Positions 7,391 through 14,589 of a stretch of 20,947 bases of DNA are shown here, piece by piece. Made by a program: the position numbers and the translations under genes. The notes below the pieces were generated by a model. That model had not been told where the DNA came from and searched no databases. It saw only the letters and a list, made by a program, of their open reading frames with translations. Position 1 is the first letter of the stretch. Every line of letters begins with the position of its first letter. The stretch spans positions 1 to 20,947 of the IMG/VR virus record IMGVR_UViG_3300028027_000281, one strand, 5' to 3'. Source of the stretch: a virus.

Positions 7391-8173
7391 TTATGAATTG
7401 AGTGAGCGTTTGGCAGCCGCCCAAGCCTCAGCGATTGATGTAATCGGTTCAAAACTGTCATTAGTAGTACTGGCTGTAGCCGAAGCCCCACCTGATACCA
7501 CACTTGCCGCCCTTTTAGATTCAACAATGGCAGTTTCTGCTGCCTGTTGTTTCTGAAACGCTGCTCGTTCTAATTCTTGTTTTGCCATGAGTTTATCAAA
7601 CGCAATCTGCTTGTATGTGCCTTCCAAATCCGTTGAGCCAGTCCGCAAAGCGGCTGTCACAACTTCATTGATGTTGAAGTCCTCATAACGGGATTGCAAC
7701 CTCTTTACCTCAGCCTCAACTTGTTGTTTGCTTTGGTAATCCTCAAATGATGCTAAACGCTGGTCAAGTTCTCTGTAACGCTTTTCCGTTGGGTCAAGCG
7801 ATTCAAAGTCATCTTCAGCAACCATGTCGGCAGCAGCCTGACGGCTAATGCCATAATGGTTTGCAAGCAAATCTAGCGTTGCAGATGGGTCACGCTCAAG
7901 GGCAGTTTGTAAAGCACTGGCAAACTCAAATTGCTCTCGTTGCTGTGCTAACTCTTGCGTCTTGCGGGTGTAATCTGCTTGGCGTTGATAACCTGCCAAA
8001 GCCTCACTGAGTGGAACTTGCAATTCCTCACCATCTAGTTTTACAGGAACTCGGTATGTTGAGTATTCCTCTACACTTAGAACTGGTGTTTCTGTGACTT
8101 CTACGCTTTCCGATACGGGTGACCCTTGGGGTTCCACGGATTGCGGTACTACTTCTGTGACTTCATCAGTCAT
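7391..8173 (-). CDS. Capsid scaffolding protein
   Basis: A 260-residue acidic, Gln/Glu-rich protein from ATG 8173, with GGAG about 12 bases upstream. After a disordered Val/Glu/Pro/Ser leader (residues 1-35) comes the hallmark RVPVKLDGEELQVPLSEAL then GYQRQADYTRKTQ (41-73), found in many phage scaffolds. A long helical region with LASFEDYQSKQQVEAEVKRLQ follows. The Ser/Thr-rich C-terminal end, with a final helix EAWAAAKRSLNS, is the kind that binds coat protein in other systems. Its position between portal and capsid genes fits. It would shape the prohead and then leave or be degraded. Confidence 0.88.
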   Translation of the reverse strand: MTDEVTEVVPQSVEPQGSPVSESVEVTETPVLSVEEYSTYRVPVKLDGEELQVPLSEALAGYQRQADYTRKTQELAQQREQFEFASALQTALERDPSATLDLLANHYGISRQAAADMVAEDDFESLDPTEKRYRELDQRLASFEDYQSKQQVEAEVKRLQSRYEDFNINEVVTAALRTGSTDLEGTYKQIAFDKLMAKQELERAAFQKQQAAETAIVESKRAASVVSGGASATASTTNDSFEPITSIAEAWAAAKRSLNS

Positions 8174-8232
8174 TATGTTTTTATCTCCTAGAGTCCTTGG
8201 ATGGTTGCTCTATATATAAACGAACCCGTTCC
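8174..8232 (-). promoter_or_regulatory. Portal-scaffold intergenic region with possible promoter element
   Basis: This 59-base gap is long for an operon whose genes mostly overlap. On the minus strand it holds GGAACGGGTT right after the portal stop, then TATATATAG (8210-8218) and an AGGAG ribosome site for the scaffold gene. GAACGGGTT followed by TATATAT also occurs in the gap at 146-168. A promoter boosting scaffold and capsid expression is possible, but I see no standard -35 element. Confidence 0.3.
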
Positions 8233-9933
8233 CTATTGTGGGGGCATAGGTGGCATTGGTGGCATCTGAGGCATCGCACCTTCAGGTGGCATACCACCAG
8301 CAGGCGCTCCAGCAGCAGGGACAGGAGGAGGAGCCTGTTGAATAAACTCGTCAGGGTTCTTAATACCGAAACCATTCTGAAGCACATATGCAGCCAACTT
8401 TGGCATATTGATAATGCCAGAACCAGCGAACGGTGCCATAGCATCCACAATCTGCAAAGCCATCTGACGCTTGAACGATTCGTTATGTGGCTGTGTTGAA
8501 CCAGCCACAACTTCAAAGTCAAAGTTTCCTGCTAGATACTCACGGTCGTATTCAATCCAAATAGGTTCACCATCTTTGCCGATGATTCGGGCAACATGCT
8601 GACCAGTTGTAAACTGGTATGCCAAGGCAACCATGCGGCGACCAATCTCGCTGATGGCTTGCTCCACGATAGCCAACTTGTCTGCTGTCCGTGCATTACT
8701 GGCATCCTGTACCAATGATGCTTCAGTTGCGGTACGGCGGATTTCCGTTGTACCGCCACGCTGAATTTCAGACACACCAGACACACGGTCAATGTCAGCA
8801 ATAATGGTGTCACTCAGGTTATAAAACTCTGGTGGGTTAATGATTGCTGGCATAGCCATAACTGTGCCACCCAAAGCCTCATCACCGATAACGGGAACCA
8901 TCACATTGTCCTCATCGGATTCCAACGCTGTGCGACCCAACTGGTCAAACGCCGATTCCTTATAAAGATACTTGCGAGCGAACTTCTTACGATGGTTCAT
9001 CATCTGTGAACGGGTTTCGTTCAACTCACGCTGCAACGGTTCAATGCTTTCCAGTTCACCAATTGGATAGAAATGGTCTGGAATGTCATAGTCACGCAAC
9101 ATCACAAAAGGCTGACCAAACGAATATGGCAAAGGCATTGGCTTAACCAAATAGTGTTCTGCGCTTTCGCAGAACACGCTCAATGATTTGCCGACAATAT
9201 CATAAAATTCCCAAATCTCGGCATAACCCTGATTCTTGTCGTTAATCTTCTTACGGCTTGGGTCATCCGCATAACGGCTGACAGCCATAACCTGAACCTC
9301 GTCACGAGCAACCTTGCTGTAACGCTTGTCCGCCTTAACTTCACTTAGTGGTCGGCGGATGCGTTGAGCAATCCATTTGATGTCTTTCATGTTTGTGGCA
9401 TCTGGGTCCACAAACACATCCATAGGGCTCACACGCTCTGCAAATGGGCTATCCTCAAGGATTACGCTAATAGGGGTTGATTCGCCACCCAACTGTGGGT
9501 CAGACACTTCATCGTCCATGCCAACTGTTTCTTCTTCAACGAAACGGTAGCCAACTTTAATCCAACCATGACCGCAGGTCAACATGTCTTTTACTGCACG
9601 GCGGAACTGGTCACGGATGTCTCGGTGTCGCCACCAATAGTTGACGACAGCCTCGGCAATAACAGCCTGAGAAGCATGTTCAGGTTTTACAGCATTGACA
9701 GAAATTTTTGGGAAGTTGACAGAGATGTTTGGTGCAATAATGTTGACTGTTGAAAAAGCAACATTCACCAGCAGACGGTCTTCTTGAGCGTAATCGTCAT
9801 AATGATGACCTTTATACATGTCAATCATTCTGCGCCAGATAGCATCATAACCTTCGTCTTTGCGCCAACGCTTGGATGCTTCCAACTTCATCTTTTGTGA
9901 CTTGAGTTGGTCTGCTGCTGATTTCTTAGCCAT
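8233..9933 (-). CDS. Portal protein
   Basis: A 566-residue protein whose ATG directly follows the stop of the small membrane-protein gene. It opens with a basic helix (AADQLKSQKMKLEASKRWRKD), then WRRMIDMYKGHHYDD and VNVAFSTVNIIAPNIS, typical of dodecameric portals of podovirus-type phages. PMDVFVDPDATNMKDIKWIAQRI (172-194) and the helical ESIEPLQRELNETRSQMMNHRKK stretch (about 300-323) are characteristic. The C-terminus is an unusual Pro/Met/Ala-rich tail ending in repeated MPP units. The protein forms the DNA channel and packaging vertex, and lies between the terminase and the scaffold genes. Confidence 0.9.
   Translation of the reverse strand: MAKKSAADQLKSQKMKLEASKRWRKDEGYDAIWRRMIDMYKGHHYDDYAQEDRLLVNVAFSTVNIIAPNISVNFPKISVNAVKPEHASQAVIAEAVVNYWWRHRDIRDQFRRAVKDMLTCGHGWIKVGYRFVEEETVGMDDEVSDPQLGGESTPISVILEDSPFAERVSPMDVFVDPDATNMKDIKWIAQRIRRPLSEVKADKRYSKVARDEVQVMAVSRYADDPSRKKINDKNQGYAEIWEFYDIVGKSLSVFCESAEHYLVKPMPLPYSFGQPFVMLRDYDIPDHFYPIGELESIEPLQRELNETRSQMMNHRKKFARKYLYKESAFDQLGRTALESDEDNVMVPVIGDEALGGTVMAMPAIINPPEFYNLSDTIIADIDRVSGVSEIQRGGTTEIRRTATEASLVQDASNARTADKLAIVEQAISEIGRRMVALAYQFTTGQHVARIIGKDGEPIWIEYDREYLAGNFDFEVVAGSTQPHNESFKRQMALQIVDAMAPFAGSGIINMPKLAAYVLQNGFGIKNPDEFIQQAPPPVPAAGAPAGGMPPEGAMPQMPPMPPMPPQ
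9154..9177 (-). other. Perfect 10-bp hairpin inside the portal gene
   Basis: GTGTTCTGCG pairs perfectly with CGCAGAACAC around a four-base loop, inside codons for SVFCESAEHY of the portal. A stem this long and exact is uncommon in coding sequence, and could affect translation or mRNA cleavage. Confidence 0.55.
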
Positions 9934-10137
9934 TTATTGTGAGTCCTTTTGACCATCATGCCAGCCGATGTGCTGGTCAAGTTTGCTACCTATTTTGTCA
10001 ACCTTATTCCCGATAACCCGAAGAAGGAGTCTGCCTTCTTCGTGTTGCTCCGTGTTTTCTTTGCGCAGTTTTTGCAACACCACGACAACGGGTCCCGTGA
10101 TAACGGCGACAATGATTGGGACCCAGACTGACGACAT
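9934..10137 (-). CDS. Small membrane protein, DUF2746-like
   Basis: A 67-residue protein from ATG 10137, six bases after the previous stop; the portal gene follows with no gap. Residues 4-21 (VWVPIIVAVITGPVVVVL) form one membrane helix, then comes a basic hinge (QKLRKENTEQHEEGR) and a probable coiled coil (LLLRVIGNKVDKIGSKLDQHIGWHD). The layout recalls DUF2746-type proteins of mycobacteriophages and other small holin or antiholin candidates. The family match is from memory. It could be a second lysis regulator, although it lies outside the lysis group, between terminase and portal genes. Confidence 0.75.
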   Translation of the reverse strand: MSSVWVPIIVAVITGPVVVVLQKLRKENTEQHEEGRLLLRVIGNKVDKIGSKLDQHIGWHDGQKDSQ

Positions 10138-10143
10138 GACCCG

Positions 10144-10368
10144 TTACATCCAGTTCGTAACTGGCTCGGCGGTGATACCGTTGACCTTAGCGTCTTCAAC
10201 AGTTTTACGCTGACGCTCAGCAATAGTAGGACCGTGGAAATCTTCTTTACCATGAGTGAACCCCAATCGGATAGTTTTGACATGGCACTTAAAGCAGATT
10301 TCGCCACGGTGCGGCTTTTGTTCAGCCGAGAACTGGTCTTTGCAGTTTTCACATGTAAATTGCATCAT
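10144..10368 (-). CDS. Small zinc-binding protein beside the terminase
   Basis: A 74-residue protein, read from the ATG at 10368 (MMQFTCENC). An upstream in-frame ATG at 10419 would overlap the terminase end and add 17 residues; it lacks a good ribosome site, as does 10368. C6, C9, C25 and C28 make a CX2C-X15-CX2C zinc-binding pattern. The segment GEICFKCHVKTIRLGF and the end (TIAERQRKTVEDAKVNGI) resemble small conserved proteins found beside terminase genes in aquatic phages. Function is unknown; zinc proteins such as HNH nucleases can assist packaging, but no nuclease motif is seen here. Confidence 0.72.
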   Translation of the reverse strand: MMQFTCENCKDQFSAEQKPHRGEICFKCHVKTIRLGFTHGKEDFHGPTIAERQRKTVEDAKVNGITAEPVTNWM

Positions 10369-10393
10369 AGTAATGCAGGAATCGTTCCCAAGG

Positions 10394-11992
10394 TCAAAAA
10401 GGAGTTCGTTTTCTAACATTATGGGACCCAATATAAACTTTATTCTCACCAATCGGGTCAAAAAGATGCTGTTCCCACCACAACATGCTGTTGTGTGGGA
10501 TTTGGACATCATTACGGTACTCTGGAAGCCAAACATATTTCAGCATCTGGTTGGCGATAGCCAAACTGATGGTCCTGTCGTCATGCGGGCTGCCAGCCAT
10601 CTTACCGTTTTCTTTCCGAACAAAGGTTTTCAATTCGGCAATAGTTTTCCCACAGTAAACTTCAATAGCCCCATCACGCAAGTTGGCGTTCAACTCGTCA
10701 ATAGCCAACGGTTTCGTAGTCACCGTGGTACGCCAGCCCAGAATCTCTGTAGCCTCAGGACGAACATGACCCATACGGCGTTGCTTATAAAGATTCCTAT
10801 AGCCATGCTTCTGGGCAGCCTTCAAAGTGGTCAGACCGTGGTTGTTGTTTTCCACACCCAGCAAAGCCGTGTTATACCACCAACCCAACTCCGCCAGCAA
10901 GTCGCCAAACAAGTCTGGCTCAATATGTCCATGCCAATGCGCAACCATAATACCCGTAGCAGCATCAATGATATGGGCGGAACTGTAGTCACCATAACTT
11001 AGACCTTCAGCGACATCGGCTCCAATCACATAAACACCATCAATCTCAGGGTATTGCCAGACAGCCAACTCCCCTTCGGGAGTTGCCCTGAATTCACCGT
11101 TACCATCCGAATACAAATGGAAGTATCCTCTGTCAGGGTCTATCAGGTGCATCTCGTCTAGCATGTCAATATCAAACACAGGGTTACCTGATTTGATGAA
11201 CGCTTCCTCAGGGAAGCGTGGATATTCTTGGTGCATCTGCCAAGGTTGCATGTTACGGCTCTTAGCGGTGTACCAGTCCTCGTCACGCTCACCGTCAGCA
11301 TCCCAAGGGAAAAAGATACCTTGGAACTGATTGGTCCCAGTTTGGGAGTTCACCCACAACTGGTGAAAGAAGTTTCCTGAACCGTTAGCGGTGGACAAAC
11401 CAATAACACGACCACCAACATCGGCAATCGGTTCAATAGATGCCCATGCTTCTTCAGGGTTGGGCAAAAACGCCCACTCGTCCACAATAACCAAATACAC
11501 CGACTCACCACGAGCAGGGTCATTACCCGATGGCAACGACTCAATAGCAGACTCGTTATCAAACATCATCTTCTGCTGATGGTCAGTTGTCTGTTTAGGT
11601 CCACGCTCCTTCATCCACACAGGAAGAAATCGGAAACCATACTTACTCTTAGCAAGCAACTTTACAGATTCACGCTCGGTACGGGACAACATAACTACGA
11701 AGCGGTCTTGGCGGAAAAATACCAGCCAGAAAGCGTATGCCGCCGCTAGGGTGCTAAAACCAATCTGTCGTGCTTTTAGCACGATGCTGTAACGGTTTGT
11801 CATCCATGCTTCAATTGTTTCCAATTGGGCTTCACGCAACTCAAACTTTATGCGACCCTTTTCAGGATGTTTGATGCACCAATAGTTTTCGCAAAAGTAT
11901 TTGAACGCTTCAACTTGTTGTGCGATTGTGGCGTTTTCTTGTCCACGACAAGTACGCCACTCTTTTTCATTAAGAAGTTCTGCTAGTTCCAC
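10394..11992 (-). CDS. terL: Terminase large subunit
   Basis: A 532-residue packaging motor read from GTG 11992; TTG 12007 in the same frame is an alternative. The ATPase has a Walker A-like loop KARQIGFST (73-81), Walker B VYLVIVDEW (166-173) with D171 and E172, and a coupling motif GLSTANGSGN (198-207). The nuclease domain shows D326 in GADVAEG, E381 in GVENNNHG and D471/D472 in SPHDDRT, the expected acidic triad of an RNase H-like headful or end-cutting nuclease. It would pump DNA through the portal and cut concatemers. It overlaps the end of the lysozyme-like gene by ten bases. The small subunit candidate lies about 7.6 kb upstream, which is unusual. Confidence 0.95.
   Translation of the reverse strand: MELAELLNEKEWRTCRGQENATIAQQVEAFKYFCENYWCIKHPEKGRIKFELREAQLETIEAWMTNRYSIVLKARQIGFSTLAAAYAFWLVFFRQDRFVVMLSRTERESVKLLAKSKYGFRFLPVWMKERGPKQTTDHQQKMMFDNESAIESLPSGNDPARGESVYLVIVDEWAFLPNPEEAWASIEPIADVGGRVIGLSTANGSGNFFHQLWVNSQTGTNQFQGIFFPWDADGERDEDWYTAKSRNMQPWQMHQEYPRFPEEAFIKSGNPVFDIDMLDEMHLIDPDRGYFHLYSDGNGEFRATPEGELAVWQYPEIDGVYVIGADVAEGLSYGDYSSAHIIDAATGIMVAHWHGHIEPDLFGDLLAELGWWYNTALLGVENNNHGLTTLKAAQKHGYRNLYKQRRMGHVRPEATEILGWRTTVTTKPLAIDELNANLRDGAIEVYCGKTIAELKTFVRKENGKMAGSPHDDRTISLAIANQMLKYVWLPEYRNDVQIPHNSMLWWEQHLFDPIGENKVYIGSHNVRKRTPF
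11066..11085 (-). other. Perfect 8-bp hairpin at the terminase domain linker
   Basis: CAACTCCC and GGGAGTTG flank a four-base loop. The stem encodes TPEGELA (about residues 304-310), between the ATPase and nuclease domains of the large terminase. Possible translation pause site; this is inference. Confidence 0.45.
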
Positions 11993-12411
11993 GGCTCCCC
12001 GCCCCAAGGTCCAAACCCGTCACCATAACGATTATCAGCATAATCATAAATAGCCATAAATGCTTTACCGCTAATGACAGGATTATAAAGGTCTTTACAT
12101 TTTGTTAAAACACCAGCATCCTGAAGAAACCCCTGCTTAGTGTAACGATTTGGTTTGCACCAAAACTTGTTAATTTGGAATAACCCAATAGAGCCACCCA
12201 TAGGGTCATCACGGTTAATCACCGATGCGTTGCATCGTGATTCCCGATACATGATGTAATCAACCTGATACATCATTTCTTTATTGTCTGCAACCATCTC
12301 AATAATGTCATAGTGGTTCCAACACTTCAATGCCTGAAACTTCTTAGCGTGGACAACAGAGCCACCCAAAAGAACATATAGCAAAACAGTAACTAGCAGT
12401 ATTTTCTTCAT
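11983..12411 (-). CDS. Secreted lysozyme/transglycosylase-fold protein
   Basis: A 142-residue protein from ATG 12411. The start is chosen because it gives a clean signal peptide: MKK, a hydrophobic core (ILLVTVLLYVLLGGSVV) and a cut after VHA (residue 22). The mature part has YIMYRESRCNAS with E57 as the probable catalytic acid, and GGSIGLFQIN (72-81), the classic pair of lytic transglycosylase/goose-lysozyme-like folds that cleave peptidoglycan glycan strands. C30, C60, C85 and C105 could form two disulfides, consistent with export. It follows the endolysin after a 34-base gap. It may act in lysis, or locally at the wall during infection. Confidence 0.82.
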   Translation of the reverse strand: MKKILLVTVLLYVLLGGSVVHAKKFQALKCWNHYDIIEMVADNKEMMYQVDYIMYRESRCNASVINRDDPMGGSIGLFQINKFWCKPNRYTKQGFLQDAGVLTKCKDLYNPVISGKAFMAIYDYADNRYGDGFGPWGGEPWN

Positions 12412-12445
12412 AGTATTCCATTCTAGGCGAATAAACGCCAATCGG

Positions 12446-12901
12446 TTACTTGAACAATTCCTTAAACGCCGCATGAACCTTCTTAGGGTCATCAGCAAAC
12501 TCTGGTGACAGTTCTATATGATACCAGTCCCCGTTGGGGCTTCCACTAATTGTAGCCTTAGAGTACACATTCCAGCCCTTACGGGTACACTTGTATCCAC
12601 GCCCGAAAGGCTTAGGGAAGTAATCTAGGACCATTTCAACACCCAGTTTATCAGCATTAGCGACAATCATCTCAATAACCCTGTTGGCTTCTTGGCGGGA
12701 TTTGCCACGCCAACTTAAGTCCATAGCCCGACCCGTTGAGTGAACACTAAGGTATTCGGGTTTCCCTTTGACCGACCTAACGCCCCAAGTCCCATTATTC
12801 CACAGGTTGCCCTTAGAGAGCAGCGAGACATGTTTTACAAAGGCTTCTGTGCCTTTGCGTTTACCTTTTGATATGCCATCCGACACACCAGTATATTTCA
12901 A
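12446..12901 (-). CDS. Endolysin, M15-type peptidase
   Basis: A 151-residue protein. It starts with TTG at 12901, overlapping the holin stop as TTGA, with GAGGA about ten bases upstream; no better start fits. SVHSTGRAMDLSW (52-64) and GDWYHIEL (124-131) give the zinc ligands H54, D61 and H128, with E130 beside them: the SxHxxGxAxD...WxHxE pattern of M15/VanY-type carboxypeptidases that cut peptide bridges of the cell wall. There is no signal peptide, so release would depend on the holin. The central segment VLDYFPKPFGRGYKC is typical of related phage endolysins. Confidence 0.85.
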   Translation of the reverse strand: MKYTGVSDGISKGKRKGTEAFVKHVSLLSKGNLWNNGTWGVRSVKGKPEYLSVHSTGRAMDLSWRGKSRQEANRVIEMIVANADKLGVEMVLDYFPKPFGRGYKCTRKGWNVYSKATISGSPNGDWYHIELSPEFADDPKKVHAAFKELFK

Positions 12902-13128
12902 ACTAGGTCGTCCTCGCTAGGAATTTCGCTGAACAATGCTTCATCAGTTTTCTTGTTTTCTGCTCGTTGGGCGTATTCGCCCAAACCAAGCGCAGATAAA
13001 ACAAATGCGATGGCTGGTTCAGTTGGTACATCTGGTACCACAATAGAAACGATTAAAGCGACTGCTGAGGAAACAAAGGCTGCCACACGGACAGGATTAT
13101 TGTAAACAAGTGCTTTAATCTTTTCCAT
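12898..13128 (-). CDS. Holin-like membrane protein
   Basis: A 76-residue protein, read from ATG 13128 (MEKIKALVYNNPVRVAAFV), five bases after the previous stop and with GGG just upstream. One clear membrane helix (VAAFVSSAVALIVSIVV) and a second, shorter hydrophobic stretch (AIAFVLSALGLG) flank a VPDVPTEP turn, and the C-terminal tail is charged (YAQRAENKKTDEALFSEIPSEDD). Size, topology and tight coupling to the endolysin fit a holin. The PxAIAFVLSALGLGEYAQR ending resembles membrane proteins of actinobacterial phages, a weak host hint. Confidence 0.78.
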   Translation of the reverse strand: MEKIKALVYNNPVRVAAFVSSAVALIVSIVVPDVPTEPAIAFVLSALGLGEYAQRAENKKTDEALFSEIPSEDDLV

Positions 13129-13132
13129 ACCC

Positions 13133-13372
13133 TTAGGCTGGTTGTTCCCCCCATTTACCCAATGGGCATGTAGCCCGCAGGATTTTAACCTTACCAGACA
13201 TGAAACATCCACATTGGGTGCATTGACGGGTAACCGTCAAATGCGCACAATCATTACAAATGTGCATACGCTCATCCGCAACCTCATCAGAAACCTTTTC
13301 TATCTTGGGGTTCAGCAAATCCCAAGGACGGGCTGGACCAAGTTTCTTTTTATATTCCGCCCAAGCAGACAT
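13133..13372 (-). CDS. Zinc-ribbon protein, CPxGKW type
   Basis: A 79-residue protein whose ATG overlaps the upstream stop as TAATG. The N-terminus resembles a short helix (WAEYKKKLGPARPWDLL). C39, C42, C51, C54, C56 and C69 make a cysteine cluster in the order CNDC, QCTQCGCFM, CPLGKW. This signature is common in small phage proteins near tail or lysis genes; its function is not established. The cluster probably binds one or two zinc ions. It lies between a small conserved gene and the holin, at the edge of the lysis group. Confidence 0.8.
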   Translation of the reverse strand: MSAWAEYKKKLGPARPWDLLNPKIEKVSDEVADERMHICNDCAHLTVTRQCTQCGCFMSGKVKILRATCPLGKWGEQPA

Positions 13373-13569
13373 TATCGGACGAACTTTTCACCAGTCCAAG
13401 TAGAACCAAGGACCTCACCCAACAAACCATCCTGAGTATCTGGGGTCACAGGAACAATGATTGGATTAGATTCATAAACAGCAATAACTTTTTCTGCCTC
13501 AATAGGGAAAGCAACAACCTCTGCTACTTCACCATCAATAACAAATGCGAAAGATTTCCATTCACTCAT
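13372..13569 (-). CDS. Small conserved phage protein (WKSFAFVIDGEV type)
   Basis: A 65-residue protein from ATG 13569, behind the ribosome site TAGGAG that also contains the upstream stop codon. The sequence opens MSEWKSFAFVIDGEVAEVV, has a central helix or strand (EAEKVIAVYESNPIIVPV) and ends STWTGEKFVR. Comparable short beta-rich proteins with WKSFA-VIDGEV at the front and a W-G-x-F ending occur in tail regions of other phages, with no assigned role. Its leader sequence is identical to that of the 91-residue gene 3.4 kb away. Confidence 0.72.
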   Translation of the reverse strand: MSEWKSFAFVIDGEVAEVVAFPIEAEKVIAVYESNPIIVPVTPDTQDGLLGEVLGSTWTGEKFVR

Positions 13570-13583
13570 AATATTCTCCTAGT
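13567..13583 (-). repeat. 17-bp stop-RBS-start direct repeat, copy 1
   Basis: ACTAGGAGAATATTATG on the minus strand contains the last bases of the upstream gene, its TAG stop, the AGGAG ribosome site and the next ATG. It is identical to 16987-17003. Confidence 0.8.
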
Positions 13584-14049
13584 AGGCTGGATAGCATCCA
13601 GCACAGTAATCTCCACCGCTAAGTGTAGCACATGGACCTGAACAGAACTGTAGCGCAAAGCCACCAGCACCATCACAAACATAATTATAGGTACAACCAT
13701 TAGGAACTCCACCAACAGTCGCTGTATAATAAGTGCAATATGGTGCCGCTTGTGTACCAGCAGGACAAGGAACCGTAACTGTTACAGGACCAAACTGTGC
13801 TGAGGTTACAGTTGTGCTACCATCCGTAGCAGAAACCGTATAATAATATGAAGCATAATTAGTTAAACCAGTAACAGTTCTTGGTGAACTTGAACCAGTA
13901 TTAGAACTAGCACCAACAGCGGTGACAGTATATGATATTGCTCCAGCAACAGGAGTAAAGTAAACTGTTGCGGTACCGTATGCCGAACTAACAGATGTTA
14001 TAGTTGGTACACTTAGACCTGCGCCTGCGGCTGCGGCAAGAATTTGCAT
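13579..14049 (-). CDS. Fibronectin-III-like and cysteine-rich surface protein
   Basis: A 156-residue protein, read from ATG 14049, two bases after the previous stop. Residues 12-93 form a fibronectin-III-like beta sandwich (VPTITSVSSAYGTATVYFTPVAG, then YTVTAVGASSN, TVTGLTNYASYYYTVSATDG). The last 62 residues carry eight cysteines (95, 105, 119, 125, 136, 140, 149, 152) with many Gly, Tyr and Pro, and resemble a disulfide-knotted or metal-binding tip. It closes the fibre block, so a receptor-contact or particle-surface role is likely by inference. Cysteine richness is unlike all neighbouring fibre genes. Confidence 0.75.
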   Translation of the reverse strand: MQILAAAAGAGLSVPTITSVSSAYGTATVYFTPVAGAISYTVTAVGASSNTGSSSPRTVTGLTNYASYYYTVSATDGSTTVTSAQFGPVTVTVPCPAGTQAAPYCTYYTATVGGVPNGCTYNYVCDGAGGFALQFCSGPCATLSGGDYCAGCYPAY

Positions 14050-14051
14050 AA

Positions 14052-14570
14052 CTATGCAACCAAGTTGCCGACAAGAACCCAACTATTTGCTGCAACCTTA
14101 ACTAGGGTGGCAATAGAAAACTGTCCATTTAACTTCAACTTAGAACCCTGACTAGAAACAGTCACGCCAGCCGCACCAGCCACGGTAACCTGTCCAACGC
14201 CAGTCTGCAACAGGTTAACTTGGTCACCAATATTGAAAGCAACGCTATCAGCAGGGACAGTTACGGTAAAACTTGTTGCTTTGTTTAATGTCACAACTTT
14301 ATGGGCATCACTAAGAACTAAAGTGTATGTGTCCACAACAGGATTCAAAGTTAGGTTAGCCAATTCTGCCGAACCAACAACCCTGTCAGCCAATTTTGCT
14401 TGCGTCACAGCATTATCCGCTATTTTGGCTGCCGTGATAGCACCAGTGTCAATGTTTACACCAGTTTCAATAGCGTCAACAAATACCTTGACAGCCTGAA
14501 AGTTAGCGTTGACATCACCAGCAACCGCTGGTGTGGCAGGGCTAAAGGAGTTTGGAATAATTAACGGCAT
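14052..14570 (-). CDS. Tail fibre/structural protein with TAKLAD repeats
   Basis: A 172-residue protein with start ATG 14570 behind AGGA. It opens MPLIIPNSFSPATPAVAGDVNANFQAVKVFVD, a leader widespread in phage fibre proteins. ITAAKIADNAVTQAKLADRVVGSAELANL (about residues 45-73) is the repeated TAKLAD-like trimer stalk. The C-terminal domain (TYTLVLSDAHKVVTLNKATSFTVTVPADS, then GVGQVTVAGAAGVTV) is a compact beta domain usual at phage fibre ends. It would be an external fibre or spike subunit. Its place among collagen-like and glycine-rich fibre genes agrees. Confidence 0.8.
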   Translation of the reverse strand: MPLIIPNSFSPATPAVAGDVNANFQAVKVFVDAIETGVNIDTGAITAAKIADNAVTQAKLADRVVGSAELANLTLNPVVDTYTLVLSDAHKVVTLNKATSFTVTVPADSVAFNIGDQVNLLQTGVGQVTVAGAAGVTVSSQGSKLKLNGQFSIATLVKVAANSWVLVGNLVA

Positions 14571-14589
14571 ATATATGTCCTAAGTGTTC

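Noticed and set aside
10369-10419. Extended start (ATG 10419) for the zinc protein beside terL
   Set aside because: It would overlap the terminase end with no ribosome site; the shorter protein starting MMQFTC places the first zinc pair near the start as in similar proteins. Kept as an alternative only.
10256-11002. A 248-residue plus-strand open frame
   Set aside because: It is antisense to the end of the large terminase and the small zinc protein, both of which have clear motifs; the frame has no ribosome site and no recognisable domain.
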